From a virus, in the IMG/VR virus record IMGVR_UViG_3300028592_000026, positions 1-46,002 of that record: a DNA stretch of 46,002 nt. One strand, written 5' to 3'. Within the stretch, counting starts at the first letter, position 1. Every line of letters begins with the position of its first letter. Shown piece after piece: positions 6,848-12,872 of the stretch. A program made the translations under genes and the position numbers. The notes under the pieces are model-generated. The model was not told the DNA's origin, did no database searches, and was given only the letters and a program-made list of their open reading frames with translations.

Positions 6848-6941
6848 CCGCCGCTGTTTCACGCGCGCCAGCAGGGATGGACTCCCCGCGGCGCGCGCCC
6901 TTACCGTCCGAAGTGCGAGGAACAGACGGGAGGGATTCGAA
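6848..6941. other. Short non-coding gap
   Basis: I see no gene on either strand that I trust between the zinc-ribbon peptide and the gene at 6942. A frame from a TTG at 6844 has arginine/proline shadow composition. The stretch holds the ribosome-binding site for 6942 (GGGAGGG at about 6928-6934). Confidence 0.4.
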
Positions 6942-7223
6942 ATGGCGGACGAGGCACGCGCTCAGGCTATCGGCGAACACGCGGCGATCAGGTATCTTCT
7001 GGCGGATATCGTTCACCGGGTATGCAGGCAGCAATCCGACCCAGCTGGATACGCCAAGGACTGGTCGCGCAGCAGCCTCAAAGGCTGGGATCGAGCCGTG
7101 GATCGAGCACCGGGAAACGAAGTGGTCAGCCACGCCGCTCTCCACGAACTGGAGACGTTCTGGGCGAACCTTCTTGAAGCCTTTCCAGAGCATGGCGCCA
7201 CTCAGCCGCGGCGAGATGGCTAG
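6942..7223 (+). CDS. Helical hypothetical protein
   Basis: 93 residues from ATG 6942 with a strong GGGAGGG upstream. Helical and charged throughout (MADEARAQAIGEHAAIRYLL, IVHRVCRQQSDPAGYAKDW, HAALHELETFWANLLEAFPE). The composition is that of a genuine cytosolic protein. It is transcribed against the left operon and overlaps the 3' end of a small membrane-protein gene by about 98 bp. Unknown function. Confidence 0.7.
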   Translation: MADEARAQAIGEHAAIRYLLADIVHRVCRQQSDPAGYAKDWSRSSLKGWDRAVDRAPGNEVVSHAALHELETFWANLLEAFPEHGATQPRRDG

Positions 7224-7332
7224 TAGCCCCATCAGTGGATCTAGTACCCACTTCAGGCGCACGCCCTGTAATCACCAGCGCGACCAGCACGGCATAGGCG
7301 ACTGCGAGAACGATGATCGTGGCGGGGATCAT
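7126..7332 (-). CDS. Small membrane protein downstream of Cro-like gene
   Basis: 68 residues from ATG 7332, overlapping the Cro-like gene's stop as ATGA. The first 22 residues (MIPATIIVLAVAYAVLVALV) are a clear membrane span. The remainder overlaps the convergent gene at 6942-7223 and has less convincing composition, so the true gene may be shorter or frameshifted. Confidence 0.5.
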   Translation of the reverse strand: MIPATIIVLAVAYAVLVALVITGRAPEVGTRSTDGATSHLAAAEWRHALERLQEGSPRTSPVRGERRG

Positions 7333-7526
7333 GCTGCGGCATCCGTCGGGACCGGCGGCAAGTGACGTTCGAGGGCGATCAGCGTCGCGGCGCTGGGGTT
7401 CCACCCCGTGTCCTCGATGCCCTGCAAAGTGTTCGGGTGAAGCCCGGCCTTCTCGGCGAGACCTTTCTTGGTAACGCCCGGGCTCTTGAGATGGTCGCGG
7501 ATGCGCTCGATGGTGCTGATAACCAT
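7329..7526 (-). CDS. Cro-like XRE repressor
   Basis: 65 residues. A single helix-turn-helix domain: TKKGLAEKAGLHPNTLQGIEDTGWNPSAATLIALERHL. Its size and divergent position relative to the CI-like gene are those of a Cro protein, the first product of the left early operon, expected to bind the same operators as CI and shift development to lysis. Its promoter (7534-7562) overlaps an operator. Confidence 0.85.
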   Translation of the reverse strand: MVISTIERIRDHLKSPGVTKKGLAEKAGLHPNTLQGIEDTGWNPSAATLIALERHLPPVPTDAAA

Positions 7527-7533
7527 GACCGGC

Positions 7534-7562
7534 TAGAAACCACATCTGAATGTGTTTTTCAA
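7534..7562 (-). promoter_or_regulatory. Early-left promoter with operator in its spacer
   Basis: Read leftward: -35 TTGAAA (7557-7562), 17-bp spacer, -10 TTTCTA (7534-7539). The dyad CACATCTGAATGTG at 7541-7554 fills the spacer, so repressor binding would block RNA polymerase. It drives the Cro-like gene and the operon down to 1777. Confidence 0.65.
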
Positions 7563-7571
7563 GCGACAAAT

Positions 7572-7585
7572 CACATCAGCATGGG
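7572..7585. promoter_or_regulatory. Second left operator
   Basis: CACATCAGCATGGG is an imperfect copy of the operator dyad, 31 bp from the one at 7541. Read toward the promoter it matches the upstream operator of the right block (11107-11120) at 12 of 14 positions. It overlaps ATG 7581, an alternative CI start, and could mediate CI autoregulation or cooperative binding. Confidence 0.55.
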
Positions 7586-7610
7586 GTTTGTACCTGCTAG
7601 GCGCGCTCGT

Positions 7611-8276
7611 ATGGCCCGCACCCCGGAAGATCGCCGCGAGATACTTCGCAAGTTCATGTCCGAAAAAGGGCTCAAGCCGGGGCCATGGGCTAAGCAATCA
7701 GGCGTCGCGGCCAACTCGCTCTACAACTTCCTCAACGGCCATTCTGACGCCTTGGACCACACCACCTATGCCAAGCTTGCCCGAACGCAGCAGGTTCCGG
7801 TTTGGCGCTTGAGCGGGGACAAGCCAGAACCACCCGGCCCGTCCTCGCTATGGGTCGCCGGCCATGTAGAAGCGGGAGTTTTTCGCGAAGCTGTTCAATG
7901 GGATCAATCGCTGTGGTATTCGGTTGATGTGCCTGTGCCCGATCGATTCCGGCGCGTCGCGAAAGCCCTAGAAGTCCGCGGCCCGTCGATGAACCTTGAA
8001 TACCCGGATGGGTCCGTCGTGGTGTGGGTTGACGTGCTTGATGCCCGCCCAATGCAAGACGGCGATCATGTCATCGTCTATGCTCACCGGCACGACGACA
8101 GCATCGAAGCAACCGTCAAGGAGCTTCGCGTCATGAACGGCCGGAGGTGGCTGTTGCCGAAGTCAACGGATCCAGCTCACCAGGCCCCTATCGATCTCGA
8201 CGAGCCCGGCGAGGGAATTCGCGAAGTGGAGGTGAAGGGGATCGTGCTAGGCGGATACCGTCCTAGGCTGGTCTAG
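7611..8276 (+). CDS. CI/LexA-like phage repressor (S24 protease)
   Basis: 221 residues from ATG 7611; ATG 7581 would add ten. The N-terminal DNA-binding domain includes GPWAKQSGVAANSLYNFLNG. The C-terminal S24 domain has the self-cleavage dyad: Ser126 in VRGPSMN and Lys170 in EATVKEL, with Ala-Gly sites (VAGHVEAG, 82-89) as likely scissile bonds. It should hold lysogeny by binding both operator blocks and be inactivated by RecA-stimulated autocleavage. Neither start has a strong ribosome-binding site, as is common for CI genes. It converges on the lipoprotein relic 2 bp downstream. Confidence 0.88.
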   Translation: MARTPEDRREILRKFMSEKGLKPGPWAKQSGVAANSLYNFLNGHSDALDHTTYAKLARTQQVPVWRLSGDKPEPPGPSSLWVAGHVEAGVFREAVQWDQSLWYSVDVPVPDRFRRVAKALEVRGPSMNLEYPDGSVVVWVDVLDARPMQDGDHVIVYAHRHDDSIEATVKELRVMNGRRWLLPKSTDPAHQAPIDLDEPGEGIREVEVKGIVLGGYRPRLV

Positions 8277-8278
8277 CG

Positions 8279-8377
8279 CTAGCGGTAGACACCGTTACGA
8301 GCCATCAACCAGTTTATGTCCTGCTCCTGCGCTTTGTCGCGGCGGTTTCCAATATCAACGTTATCGTTAAACGTTTT
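8279..8377 (-). pseudogene. Detached 3' end of the immunity-region lipoprotein gene
   Basis: Read on the minus strand this encodes KTFNDNVDIGNRRDKAQEQD...NWLMARNGVYR then TAG (8279-8281). The first part is identical to codons near the end of the lipoprotein gene at 10734-11069. Joining that gene to this segment restores an uninterrupted reading frame of about 115 codons. It is the original gene end, separated by the mobile element. Confidence 0.85.
8308..8377. repeat. 70-bp direct repeat, left copy
   Basis: Starts ACCAGTTTATG and ends TTAAACGTTTT. It is identical base for base to 10751-10820. It abuts the left terminal inverted repeat of the mobile element exactly, which is the layout of a target-site duplication. 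Confidence 0.95.
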
Positions 8378-8399
8378 GGCGTTTATCCCCTTGACCCAC
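8378..8399 (+). repeat. Left terminal inverted repeat
   Basis: Begins GGCGTTTATCCCCTTG and ends ACCCAC. It matches the reverse complement of 10729-10750 over all 22 bases and diverges immediately inside. Confidence 0.92.
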
Positions 8400-8544
8400 C
8401 CTCCGTTGTTTTCGACCGAGCGTGCCGGAATACCGGCTCAGAAAGGGAACGGTCCTCCGGGGAAGCCTGAAGTCCACCTCTGAAGTCTGTGGACAACGCG
8501 GAGTCCCGCTTGCGTCGAAACTCGACAACGGCTATGCGGGCGAA

Positions 8545-9033
8545 ATGGCGACAACACTCCGCGACTTCATCGCCCAGCGCGAGACCGAGATCAGGGACCA
8601 GCAGAAGGCTCTGAAAGCGGAACTGCGCGAGCTTCAGATTGCCAAGGCCGCGCTTGATGGGCAGGTCGATGCCCCTGCCAACGGCGCAACGCCGACAATC
8701 AAAGAGATGGCTCGCGAAGTGCTGTCCGGAATGCCGAACGGCCTCAATTCAAGCGGCATCCTCGACGGGATCAAGAAGACGTTCGGGCGTGAGATCGAGC
8801 GGACCAGTCTCTCGCCTCAGCTAAGTCGCCTTAAGGACGACGGAGATCTCGTTCTGAACGGTGAGCTATGGTTCACCGCAGCGCACTGGAAGGCGTGGTC
8901 GGAATCTTGGGGGACCGATGCCCCACTCCAGCCGAACACCAAGCCCATTGAGGCTCGAATGGACGAGAACCCATTCGCCGAGCAGCGCTTTTCCGAGCAC
9001 AACCCGTTTGAGGAGGATGATACCCCCTTCTAA
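8545..9033 (+). CDS. Passenger: coiled-coil/winged-helix protein
   Basis: 162 residues from ATG 8545; the frame is open upstream to 8422. An N-terminal coiled coil (LRDFIAQRETEIRDQQKALK) is followed by a winged-helix domain (TIKEMAREVLSGMPNGLNSS, ERTSLSPQLSRLKDDGDLVL) and a DNPF/EE-rich acidic tail (EHNPFEEDDTPF). The tail resembles a protein-interaction motif. Likely a DNA-binding protein; its role in the element is unknown. Architecturally related to the truncated gene at 1387. Confidence 0.75.
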   Translation: MATTLRDFIAQRETEIRDQQKALKAELRELQIAKAALDGQVDAPANGATPTIKEMAREVLSGMPNGLNSSGILDGIKKTFGREIERTSLSPQLSRLKDDGDLVLNGELWFTAAHWKAWSESWGTDAPLQPNTKPIEARMDENPFAEQRFSEHNPFEEDDTPF

Positions 9034-9040
9034 CGAGAAT

Positions 9041-9060
9041 GGGGCACCCGAAGGTGCCCC
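9041..9060 (+). terminator. Hairpin after the wHTH passenger gene
   Basis: A perfect 8-bp stem, GGGGCACC/GGTGCCCC, with a CGAA tetraloop begins 7 bp after the stop codon. There is no U-run, so termination is probable but not certain. Confidence 0.55.
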
Positions 9061-9174
9061 AGAAGCCCGACCGGACGGCAATCCGGTCTAACCATCAACC
9101 CCGAACCCCCAATGATCAGAAAGGTAGGTGCAAGCGTGACGGCGTTAATAAGTAGCTAGCCGGTTGGACCGGCA

Positions 9175-9204
9175 GGCCCTGTCCAGCGTGAGCCGGACAG
9201 GGCC
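9175..9204 (+). terminator. Strong hairpin in the passenger region
   Basis: Stem GGCCCTGTCC/GGACAGGGCC (10 bp) with a 10-nt loop and no following U-run. It lies in the 190-bp gap before the TTG-start gene. It may be a terminator, attenuator or part of a small RNA; no other coding sequence is visible in the gap. Confidence 0.45.
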
Positions 9205-9250
9205 ATACTCCTACGCATGTATGACGAATCCGTCAACTTAGGAGGCCAAA

Positions 9251-9415
9251 TTGGCTAAATCACCACCACCACGTCAGACCTCTCCGAAGGTCTCTTCGCT
9301 GGCTTCCCGCGTCCTCTCGGGCGCTACGAAGCCGACCGCCGCTCAATCCCGCACCTTGGCCGCTTCGGCCTTGGGGCAGGACCAAACGCGCGGGCAAGCG
9401 CCTAAGCGCAAGTAA
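9251..9415 (+). CDS. Passenger: small basic Ser/Ala-rich protein
   Basis: 54 residues starting at TTG 9251 with a strong AGGAGG about 7 bp upstream. The product is rich in Ser, Ala, Lys and Arg (MAKSPPPRQTSPKVSSLASR..., ending PKRK) with no aromatic residues. I recall similar small basic proteins beside ISXO2-type transposases in sphingomonads. Probably nucleic-acid binding from charge. Function unknown. Confidence 0.65.
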   Translation: MAKSPPPRQTSPKVSSLASRVLSGATKPTAAQSRTLAASALGQDQTRGQAPKRK

Positions 9416-9656
9416 GCCTCGGCTCTCGTAGCCGAGTAACATTGACGACGCAGCGTGTAGGAATCTGGATCACTCCGGAGACCTGCACGCTGTTTTCGTC
9501 GTTGATTGCGCCCATGTTGGGCGCAAGAGCCTTCATCTCGTCGTCGTCGCGGATCAACCAACCCACCGACACGCACAGGATGATGCCTGGTGCTTCAAAA
9601 GATGCTAGATAGGACCACGCCGGAATGGGTTGGGCGCTGTCCTCCCATTCGATCAT
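9402..9656 (-). CDS. Passenger: 84-residue regulator-like protein
   Basis: 84 residues from ATG 9656. Composition is that of a small alpha/beta protein: MIEWEDSAQPIPAWSYL, VGWLIRDDDEMKALAPNMG, VSGVIQIPTRCVV. This family recurs with insertion elements in alphaproteobacteria (recalled, not checked). It is divergent from the next gene with the two ATGs sharing CATG at 9654-9657, so the pair cannot have separate leaders. The 3' end overlaps the TTG-start gene by 14 bp. Confidence 0.65.
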   Translation of the reverse strand: MIEWEDSAQPIPAWSYLASFEAPGIILCVSVGWLIRDDDEMKALAPNMGAINDENSVQVSGVIQIPTRCVVNVTRLREPRLTCA

Positions 9657-9867
9657 GACGAGAGGGCATTCGCCAGTGGAACGCGTGACTCTAGCTGAAG
9701 CCATAGCCGCCGGGGACTTAGAACCCTTCATCCGGCAGGCGGAAGCCGATGGCATCGGCCCCGCTGATCGAGAACGGTTCGAAGCGATAGCGACGCGCGT
9801 CATAGCGCCCCCACCATCAGATCAAACATCGCGTTCACCCGCTCGCGATGGTTCTGGCGGAAAGTGA
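9655..9867 (+). CDS. Passenger: 70-residue acidic/basic protein
   Basis: 70 residues from ATG 9655. The helical part VERVTLAEAIAAGDLEPFIR and GIGPADRERFEAIATRVI is followed by a conserved-looking tail, PSDQTSRSPARDGSGGK. The tail overlaps the transposase 3' end by 68 bp on the opposite strand. It pairs with the divergent gene at 9402-9656; a two-component module (for instance toxin/antitoxin or regulator/target) is possible but unproven. Confidence 0.65.
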   Translation: MTRGHSPVERVTLAEAIAAGDLEPFIRQAEADGIGPADRERFEAIATRVIAPPPSDQTSRSPARDGSGGK

Positions 9868-10702
9868 ACTCACCCAGATAGCGTTCCATGTGCTTGCCGC
9901 TGATCTGGATATGCGTTGACCGCACCGACGCCTTGAACAGCCGCCAGAAGCCTTCCACGTGGTTCGTGGAGTGCGTCACGCCCTGCCGATAGTCGTAGTG
10001 CGTCCATTCTTTCGCGGAGTGCTTCACCGCACCGTGGATGTAGCCGTCGCCGGTGAGTAAGCCGTAGCTCATCAGTTCGTCGGTCGAGACAACCGAACCC
10101 TTTTCAACGTTCTCATTCACGACAGCGCGCAGGGTCGGCTTCTTCACGTCGGGAATAACCTTGGCGACCAGCGGGCCACCCTCCTGCTTCATACCCATAA
10201 CGATGGTCTTGCCGGGAGCGCCACGTCCGCGCTTACCACCCGAGCGGCGGCCCCCTACGTAGGCCTCATCGGCCTGAATATGGCCAGAAAGCAGGCCGTC
10301 GAAATCCGTGGCACCCATCAGCTTCCTGATCTGCATGCCGATACGGTAGGCGGTCTTATACGTCACCCCAAGCTGGCGCTGCAGCTCTTTGCCGCTGACA
10401 CCGTGGCGGGTCGTGGCGAACAGGTACATTGCATAGAACCAGCTAACCAGCGGTGTGCGGGTGTCGTGCAGAATGGTGTTTGCGGTCGGCGCGATCTGGA
10501 ACAGGCAATGCGGGCAGGCATAGACGCGGCGCTCGCGTAGCTTGTGGAACTCGCCCTCGATCCCGCAATCCGGGCAGAACATTTTCAGGCCGCCGAAGCG
10601 AACCGTCATGATGTGCTCAAGGCAGGCTTGATCGTCGGGGAAGCGCGCGAAGAACTGGCGGACGCTAAGTTCGGGCGATGCGGAAGGACTGCGCTTGCTC
10701 AT
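9800..10702 (-). CDS. IS1595-family (ISXO2-like) transposase
   Basis: 300 residues. The N-terminal zinc ribbon has CPDC and CPHC (about 43-66). A helix-turn-helix segment, SGKELQRQLGVTYKTAYRIG, is followed by the ISXO2-like DDE-type catalytic domain with IQADEAYVGGR (first Asp), VSTDELMSYG (second Asp) and STNHVEGFWRLFK (the final acidic/Asn-His motif). Full length with intact motifs, so probably active. It starts 27 bp inside the right inverted repeat. Confidence 0.95.
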   Translation of the reverse strand: MSKRSPSASPELSVRQFFARFPDDQACLEHIMTVRFGGLKMFCPDCGIEGEFHKLRERRVYACPHCLFQIAPTANTILHDTRTPLVSWFYAMYLFATTRHGVSGKELQRQLGVTYKTAYRIGMQIRKLMGATDFDGLLSGHIQADEAYVGGRRSGGKRGRGAPGKTIVMGMKQEGGPLVAKVIPDVKKPTLRAVVNENVEKGSVVSTDELMSYGLLTGDGYIHGAVKHSAKEWTHYDYRQGVTHSTNHVEGFWRLFKASVRSTHIQISGKHMERYLGEFTFRQNHRERVNAMFDLMVGAL

Positions 10703-10728
10703 GCAAGCTTAATGGCAGAACTCCTAAC

Positions 10729-10750
10729 GTGGGTCAAGGGGATAAACGCC
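10729..10750 (-). repeat. Right terminal inverted repeat
   Basis: Reverse complement of 8378-8399 across 22 bases. Its outer end joins the right copy of the 70-bp direct repeat with no extra base. Confidence 0.92.
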
Positions 10751-11069
10751 ACCAGTTTATGTCCTGCTCCTGCGCTTTGTCGCGGCGGTTTCCAATATCA
10801 ACGTTATCGTTAAACGTTTTACGCAGCGCCGTGTGGTTTCCCCGCGCCTCATCCAAAGATGCCGCCACCGCCTTGAGATAGCGGTCGGAGGATTCAAGAT
10901 CGCTTTTCAGGTTGGCGACTTCCGTCTCCAGCTCGGCAACTTTGTCCTTTAGGCGGCCTGCCTCGTTAAGGGCATCTACTGCCCTGTCATCCGCTCGCCG
11001 AGCCGTGTCCACGGGCGTTTCGCACCCCGCGAGCGCCAGCGCCCCTGTCACTATCATTAGTAGCCGCAT
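10734..11069 (-). CDS. Coiled-coil lipoprotein of the immunity region (C-terminus altered)
   Basis: 111 residues. A lipoprotein signal peptide (MRLLMIVTGALALAGC, lipobox LAGC) is followed by a long coiled coil (LNEAGRLKDKVAELETEVAN...). The coding sequence runs into the mobile element's inverted repeat, so the original ending LMARNGVYR is replaced by WRLSP. The coiled-coil lipoprotein form resembles o-spanins, but its place between repressor and right promoter, away from the lysis genes, suggests a lysogen-expressed surface protein such as a superinfection-exclusion factor. That is inference. Confidence 0.8.
   Translation of the reverse strand: MRLLMIVTGALALAGCETPVDTARRADDRAVDALNEAGRLKDKVAELETEVANLKSDLESSDRYLKAVAASLDEARGNHTALRKTFNDNVDIGNRRDKAQEQDINWWRLSP
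10751..10820. repeat. 70-bp direct repeat, right copy
   Basis: Identical to 8308-8377. It lies inside the lipoprotein coding sequence and abuts the right inverted repeat of the mobile element. Confidence 0.95.
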
Positions 11070-11106
11070 AGGCCCCTCCCCGAATCACACCGTAGCGCAC
11101 GAAAAA

Positions 11107-11159
11107 CACATGCTGGTGTGATTTAGTGCTTGCGAACCACATTTGAATGTGATTATACA
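11107..11159 (+). promoter_or_regulatory. Early-right promoter with two operators
   Basis: Rightward -35 TTGCGA (11130-11135), 18-bp spacer, -10 TATACA (11154-11159). Operator CACATTTGAATGTG (11138-11151) sits in the spacer and has perfect 6-bp arms. A second operator, CACATGCTGGTGTG, is at 11107-11120, 31 bp upstream. The block mirrors the left one at 7534-7585 in sequence, order and spacing. It drives the right operon; the lipoprotein gene reads the other way from the same gap. Confidence 0.7.
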
Positions 11160-11207
11160 GTGCCCATCAGCCGCCCACAGTGGGCCGGTATGATGGGAGA
11201 ATGAACC

Positions 11208-11846
11208 GTGACCAAGCAGGTCGAGAAGTTCGAGGTTCGCAACCGCTGGACCAACCGCGTCCAGTTCACCGCCGAAATCACCTGCGCGCCAGATGCCACG
11301 CTCGGCATTAAGCTCGGTCTGGCCGTCCGCTGGGGCTATCGCAACGATGCCGACCTGAGCGGTGCCGACCTGCGCGATGCCGACCTGAGCGGTGCCGTCC
11401 TGAGCGGTGCCGTCCTGAGCGGTGCCGTCCTGCGCGATGCCGACCTGAGCGGTGCCGACCTGCGCGATGCCGACCTGAGCGGTGCCGTCCTGAGCGGTGC
11501 CGTCCTGAGCGGTGCCGACCTGAGCGGTGCCGACCTGCGCGATGCCCCAAAAATCGAAAACATCCACCAGAAGGTTTACGCCGCCGCCTCGCAGCCGGGT
11601 GCGCTCGACATGGGCGATTGGCACATTTGCGAGACCACCCATTGCCGCGCCGGATGGGTAACTCATCTGGCTGGCGAGGAGGGTAAGGCCCTTGAAGAGC
11701 GTATCGGCACGCCTGCCGCGGCTTCGCTGATCTACCTCGCAAGCGATCCCACGCTGGACCGGTTTCCCGACTTCTATTGCAGCAATGCTGATGCCTTGGA
11801 GGACATGAAGCGCCTCGCAGAGCTTGAGGCAGCCAAGTCGGCCTGA
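11208..11846 (+). CDS. Pentapeptide-repeat protein
   Basis: 212 residues from GTG 11208 with GGGAGA about 10 bp upstream. Residues 47-112 are about 13 tandem A(D/V)L(S/R)(G/D) units that should fold into a right-handed beta-helix. A conserved C-terminal domain follows: [33 protein letters not shown]. This two-part architecture recurs as the first gene of phage early operons. DNA-mimic pentapeptide proteins can inhibit gyrase, but no such role is shown for this family. Confidence 0.88.
   Translation: MTKQVEKFEVRNRWTNRVQFTAEITCAPDATLGIKLGLAVRWGYRNDADLSGADLRDADLSGAVLSGAVLSGAVLRDADLSGADLRDADLSGAVLSGAVLSGADLSGADLRDAPKIENIHQKVYAAASQPGALDMGDWHICETTHCRAGWVTHLAGEEGKALEERIGTPAAASLIYLASDPTLDRFPDFYCSNADALEDMKRLAELEAAKSA
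11346..11543 (+). repeat. 15-bp tandem repeats (pentapeptide units)
   Basis: About 13 near-identical 15-bp units alternating forms such as GCCGACCTGAGCGGT, GCCGTCCTGAGCGGT and GCCGACCTGCGCGAT. The DNA-level identity suggests recent slippage or recombination that can change copy number. Confidence 0.85.
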
Positions 11847-11856
11847 CCTCCCCAGA

Positions 11857-11885
11857 GGGTCAGGCGCCCCTCCCCTGCCTGACCC
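11857..11885 (+). terminator. Hairpin after the pentapeptide gene
   Basis: Stem GGGTCAGGC/GCCTGACCC (9 bp) with an 11-nt loop, 10 bp after the stop codon. No U-run follows, so it may attenuate rather than end transcription into the operon. Confidence 0.45.
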
Positions 11886-11920
11886 CGAGGATGAAGTCAG
11901 CTTCTCCAAAGGATCACGTA

Positions 11921-12160
11921 ATGTCGATCGACTGGACCACCAAACTCGAAACGAGCCATGACAGGCCGCGCTCTGCCTTTGTGCTTGGGCGTCGCGCGAG
12001 CCGGGATCGGCGCTGCGTCGCTATCCGCGGCGATTTCCAGCAGAAGCAGTTCGAGCGCGATCCGCAGCAGGACTGGTCAACGGTCTGGCACTACAACGAG
12101 GACGGCACGCTCGACGGTGACACCACCGGCGAGTGGAAGCTGCGGAGTGCTGTGGCATGA
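11921..12160 (+). CDS. Small early protein
   Basis: 79 residues from ATG 11921 with AAGGA about 10 bp upstream. Beta-rich, polar sequence (MSIDWTTKLETSHDRPRSAF, TVWHYNEDGTLDGDTTGEW). No recognised domain. The stop overlaps the next start as ATGA. Confidence 0.75.
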   Translation: MSIDWTTKLETSHDRPRSAFVLGRRASRDRRCVAIRGDFQQKQFERDPQQDWSTVWHYNEDGTLDGDTTGEWKLRSAVA

Positions 12161-12504
12161 ACGCGCCCGTCCGCAGCGACACGCTCGATCCCCGCCAATC
12201 TGTTGAGCTGGCATGGCATCACGCACCGGAAGCACAGACGCTTCTCGCTGACTGCGCCATCACCCCGCCGCACTATGTAAGCCGCAAGCTGGCCAGTCAC
12301 GAGCGCTGGTCGCTGGACGACGAGTTCATCCACGGGTTCGACCGCAATGACGACCGCGTTGATGCGCTGATCCGTCTGTCGAGCCGCGCGTTCGAGGATG
12401 CGCAGAAGGCTGGTGCTCCGGTCGAGATCCTCCGCAAATGGCCATGCCATGACACGGTGATCCGCGCTGCGATTGCGGCTGCTCATCGGAAGGCGGCGGC
12501 ATGA
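12157..12504 (+). CDS. Hypothetical early protein
   Basis: 115 residues from ATG 12157, coupled by ATGA on both sides. Contains VELAWHHAPEAQTLLADCAI, HYVSRKLASHERWSLDDEFI and DALIRLSSRAFEDAQ. Mixed helical composition, cytosolic, no known family. Confidence 0.72.
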   Translation: MNAPVRSDTLDPRQSVELAWHHAPEAQTLLADCAITPPHYVSRKLASHERWSLDDEFIHGFDRNDDRVDALIRLSSRAFEDAQKAGAPVEILRKWPCHDTVIRAAIAAAHRKAAA

Positions 12505-12872
12505 GCGCGCAGCATACGCCGGGGCCTTGGGCGGTCGAAACACCGATGGGCGAAAGCGCTCCTTGGATCGTGCAGGACGGCAAGCAGGCCTATGAGTGGG
12601 AGCCTATCGCCACCCTCGGCGATTGCACCGAGGACGACCTGCCCAAGCGCAGCAAGGCCCAGAAGACGATCGAAGCCAACGCCCGCCTGATCGCAGCCGC
12701 GCCGGAGCTTCTTGAGGCCCTGGAAGATTTGCTCAGAATCGCTGCGCTGTGGGAAATTCTCGACCGCGGCAAGAACATCGATCTGGATTCGTCCGATGCC
12801 GCTCGCGCGGCCCGAGCCGCCATCGCCAAAGCCCGCGGTGAATCCCCCTCTATTACAAAAGGGGAAGGATAA
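12501..12872 (+). CDS. TPGPW-type phage early protein
   Basis: 123 residues. The opening MSAQHTPGPWAVE and the later KAQKTIEANARLIAAAPELLEALEDLLR are the signature of a widespread small phage protein whose function is unknown. The C-terminus contains DAARAARAAIAKA. Ends with TAATG coupling to the next gene. Confidence 0.82.
   Translation: MSAQHTPGPWAVETPMGESAPWIVQDGKQAYEWEPIATLGDCTEDDLPKRSKAQKTIEANARLIAAAPELLEALEDLLRIAALWEILDRGKNIDLDSSDAARAARAAIAKARGESPSITKGEG

Larger units (their letters stand above)
8378..10750. mobile_element. ISXO2/IS1595-type element with passenger genes
   Basis: A 2373-bp element bounded by perfect 22-bp terminal inverted repeats (8378-8399 and 10729-10750, outer end GGCGTTTATCCCC). 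It holds an ISXO2-type transposase and four small passenger genes. The flanks are a perfect 70-bp direct repeat, whereas IS1595-family elements typically duplicate 8 bp. It sits inside the 3' end of a lipoprotein gene in the immunity region and changes only the last residues of that protein. Confidence 0.92.

Noticed and set aside
6717-7262. 181-codon minus-strand frame opposite the gene at 6942-7223
   Set aside because: The plus-strand gene has a strong ribosome-binding site and normal composition; the minus frame is mostly its shadow, though the first ~30 codons keep some ambiguity.
8308-8377. 70-bp direct repeats as attachment sites (attL/attR) of an integrative element
   Set aside because: Their ends coincide exactly with the terminal inverted repeats of a DDE-type transposon and there is no recombinase of the tyrosine or serine type inside.
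11085-11909. 274-codon open frame on the minus strand across the pentapeptide gene
   Set aside because: It is the antisense of the 15-bp repeat array (repeated [10 protein letters not shown] units) and spans the early-right promoter and operators; it exists only because of the repeat's codon bias.
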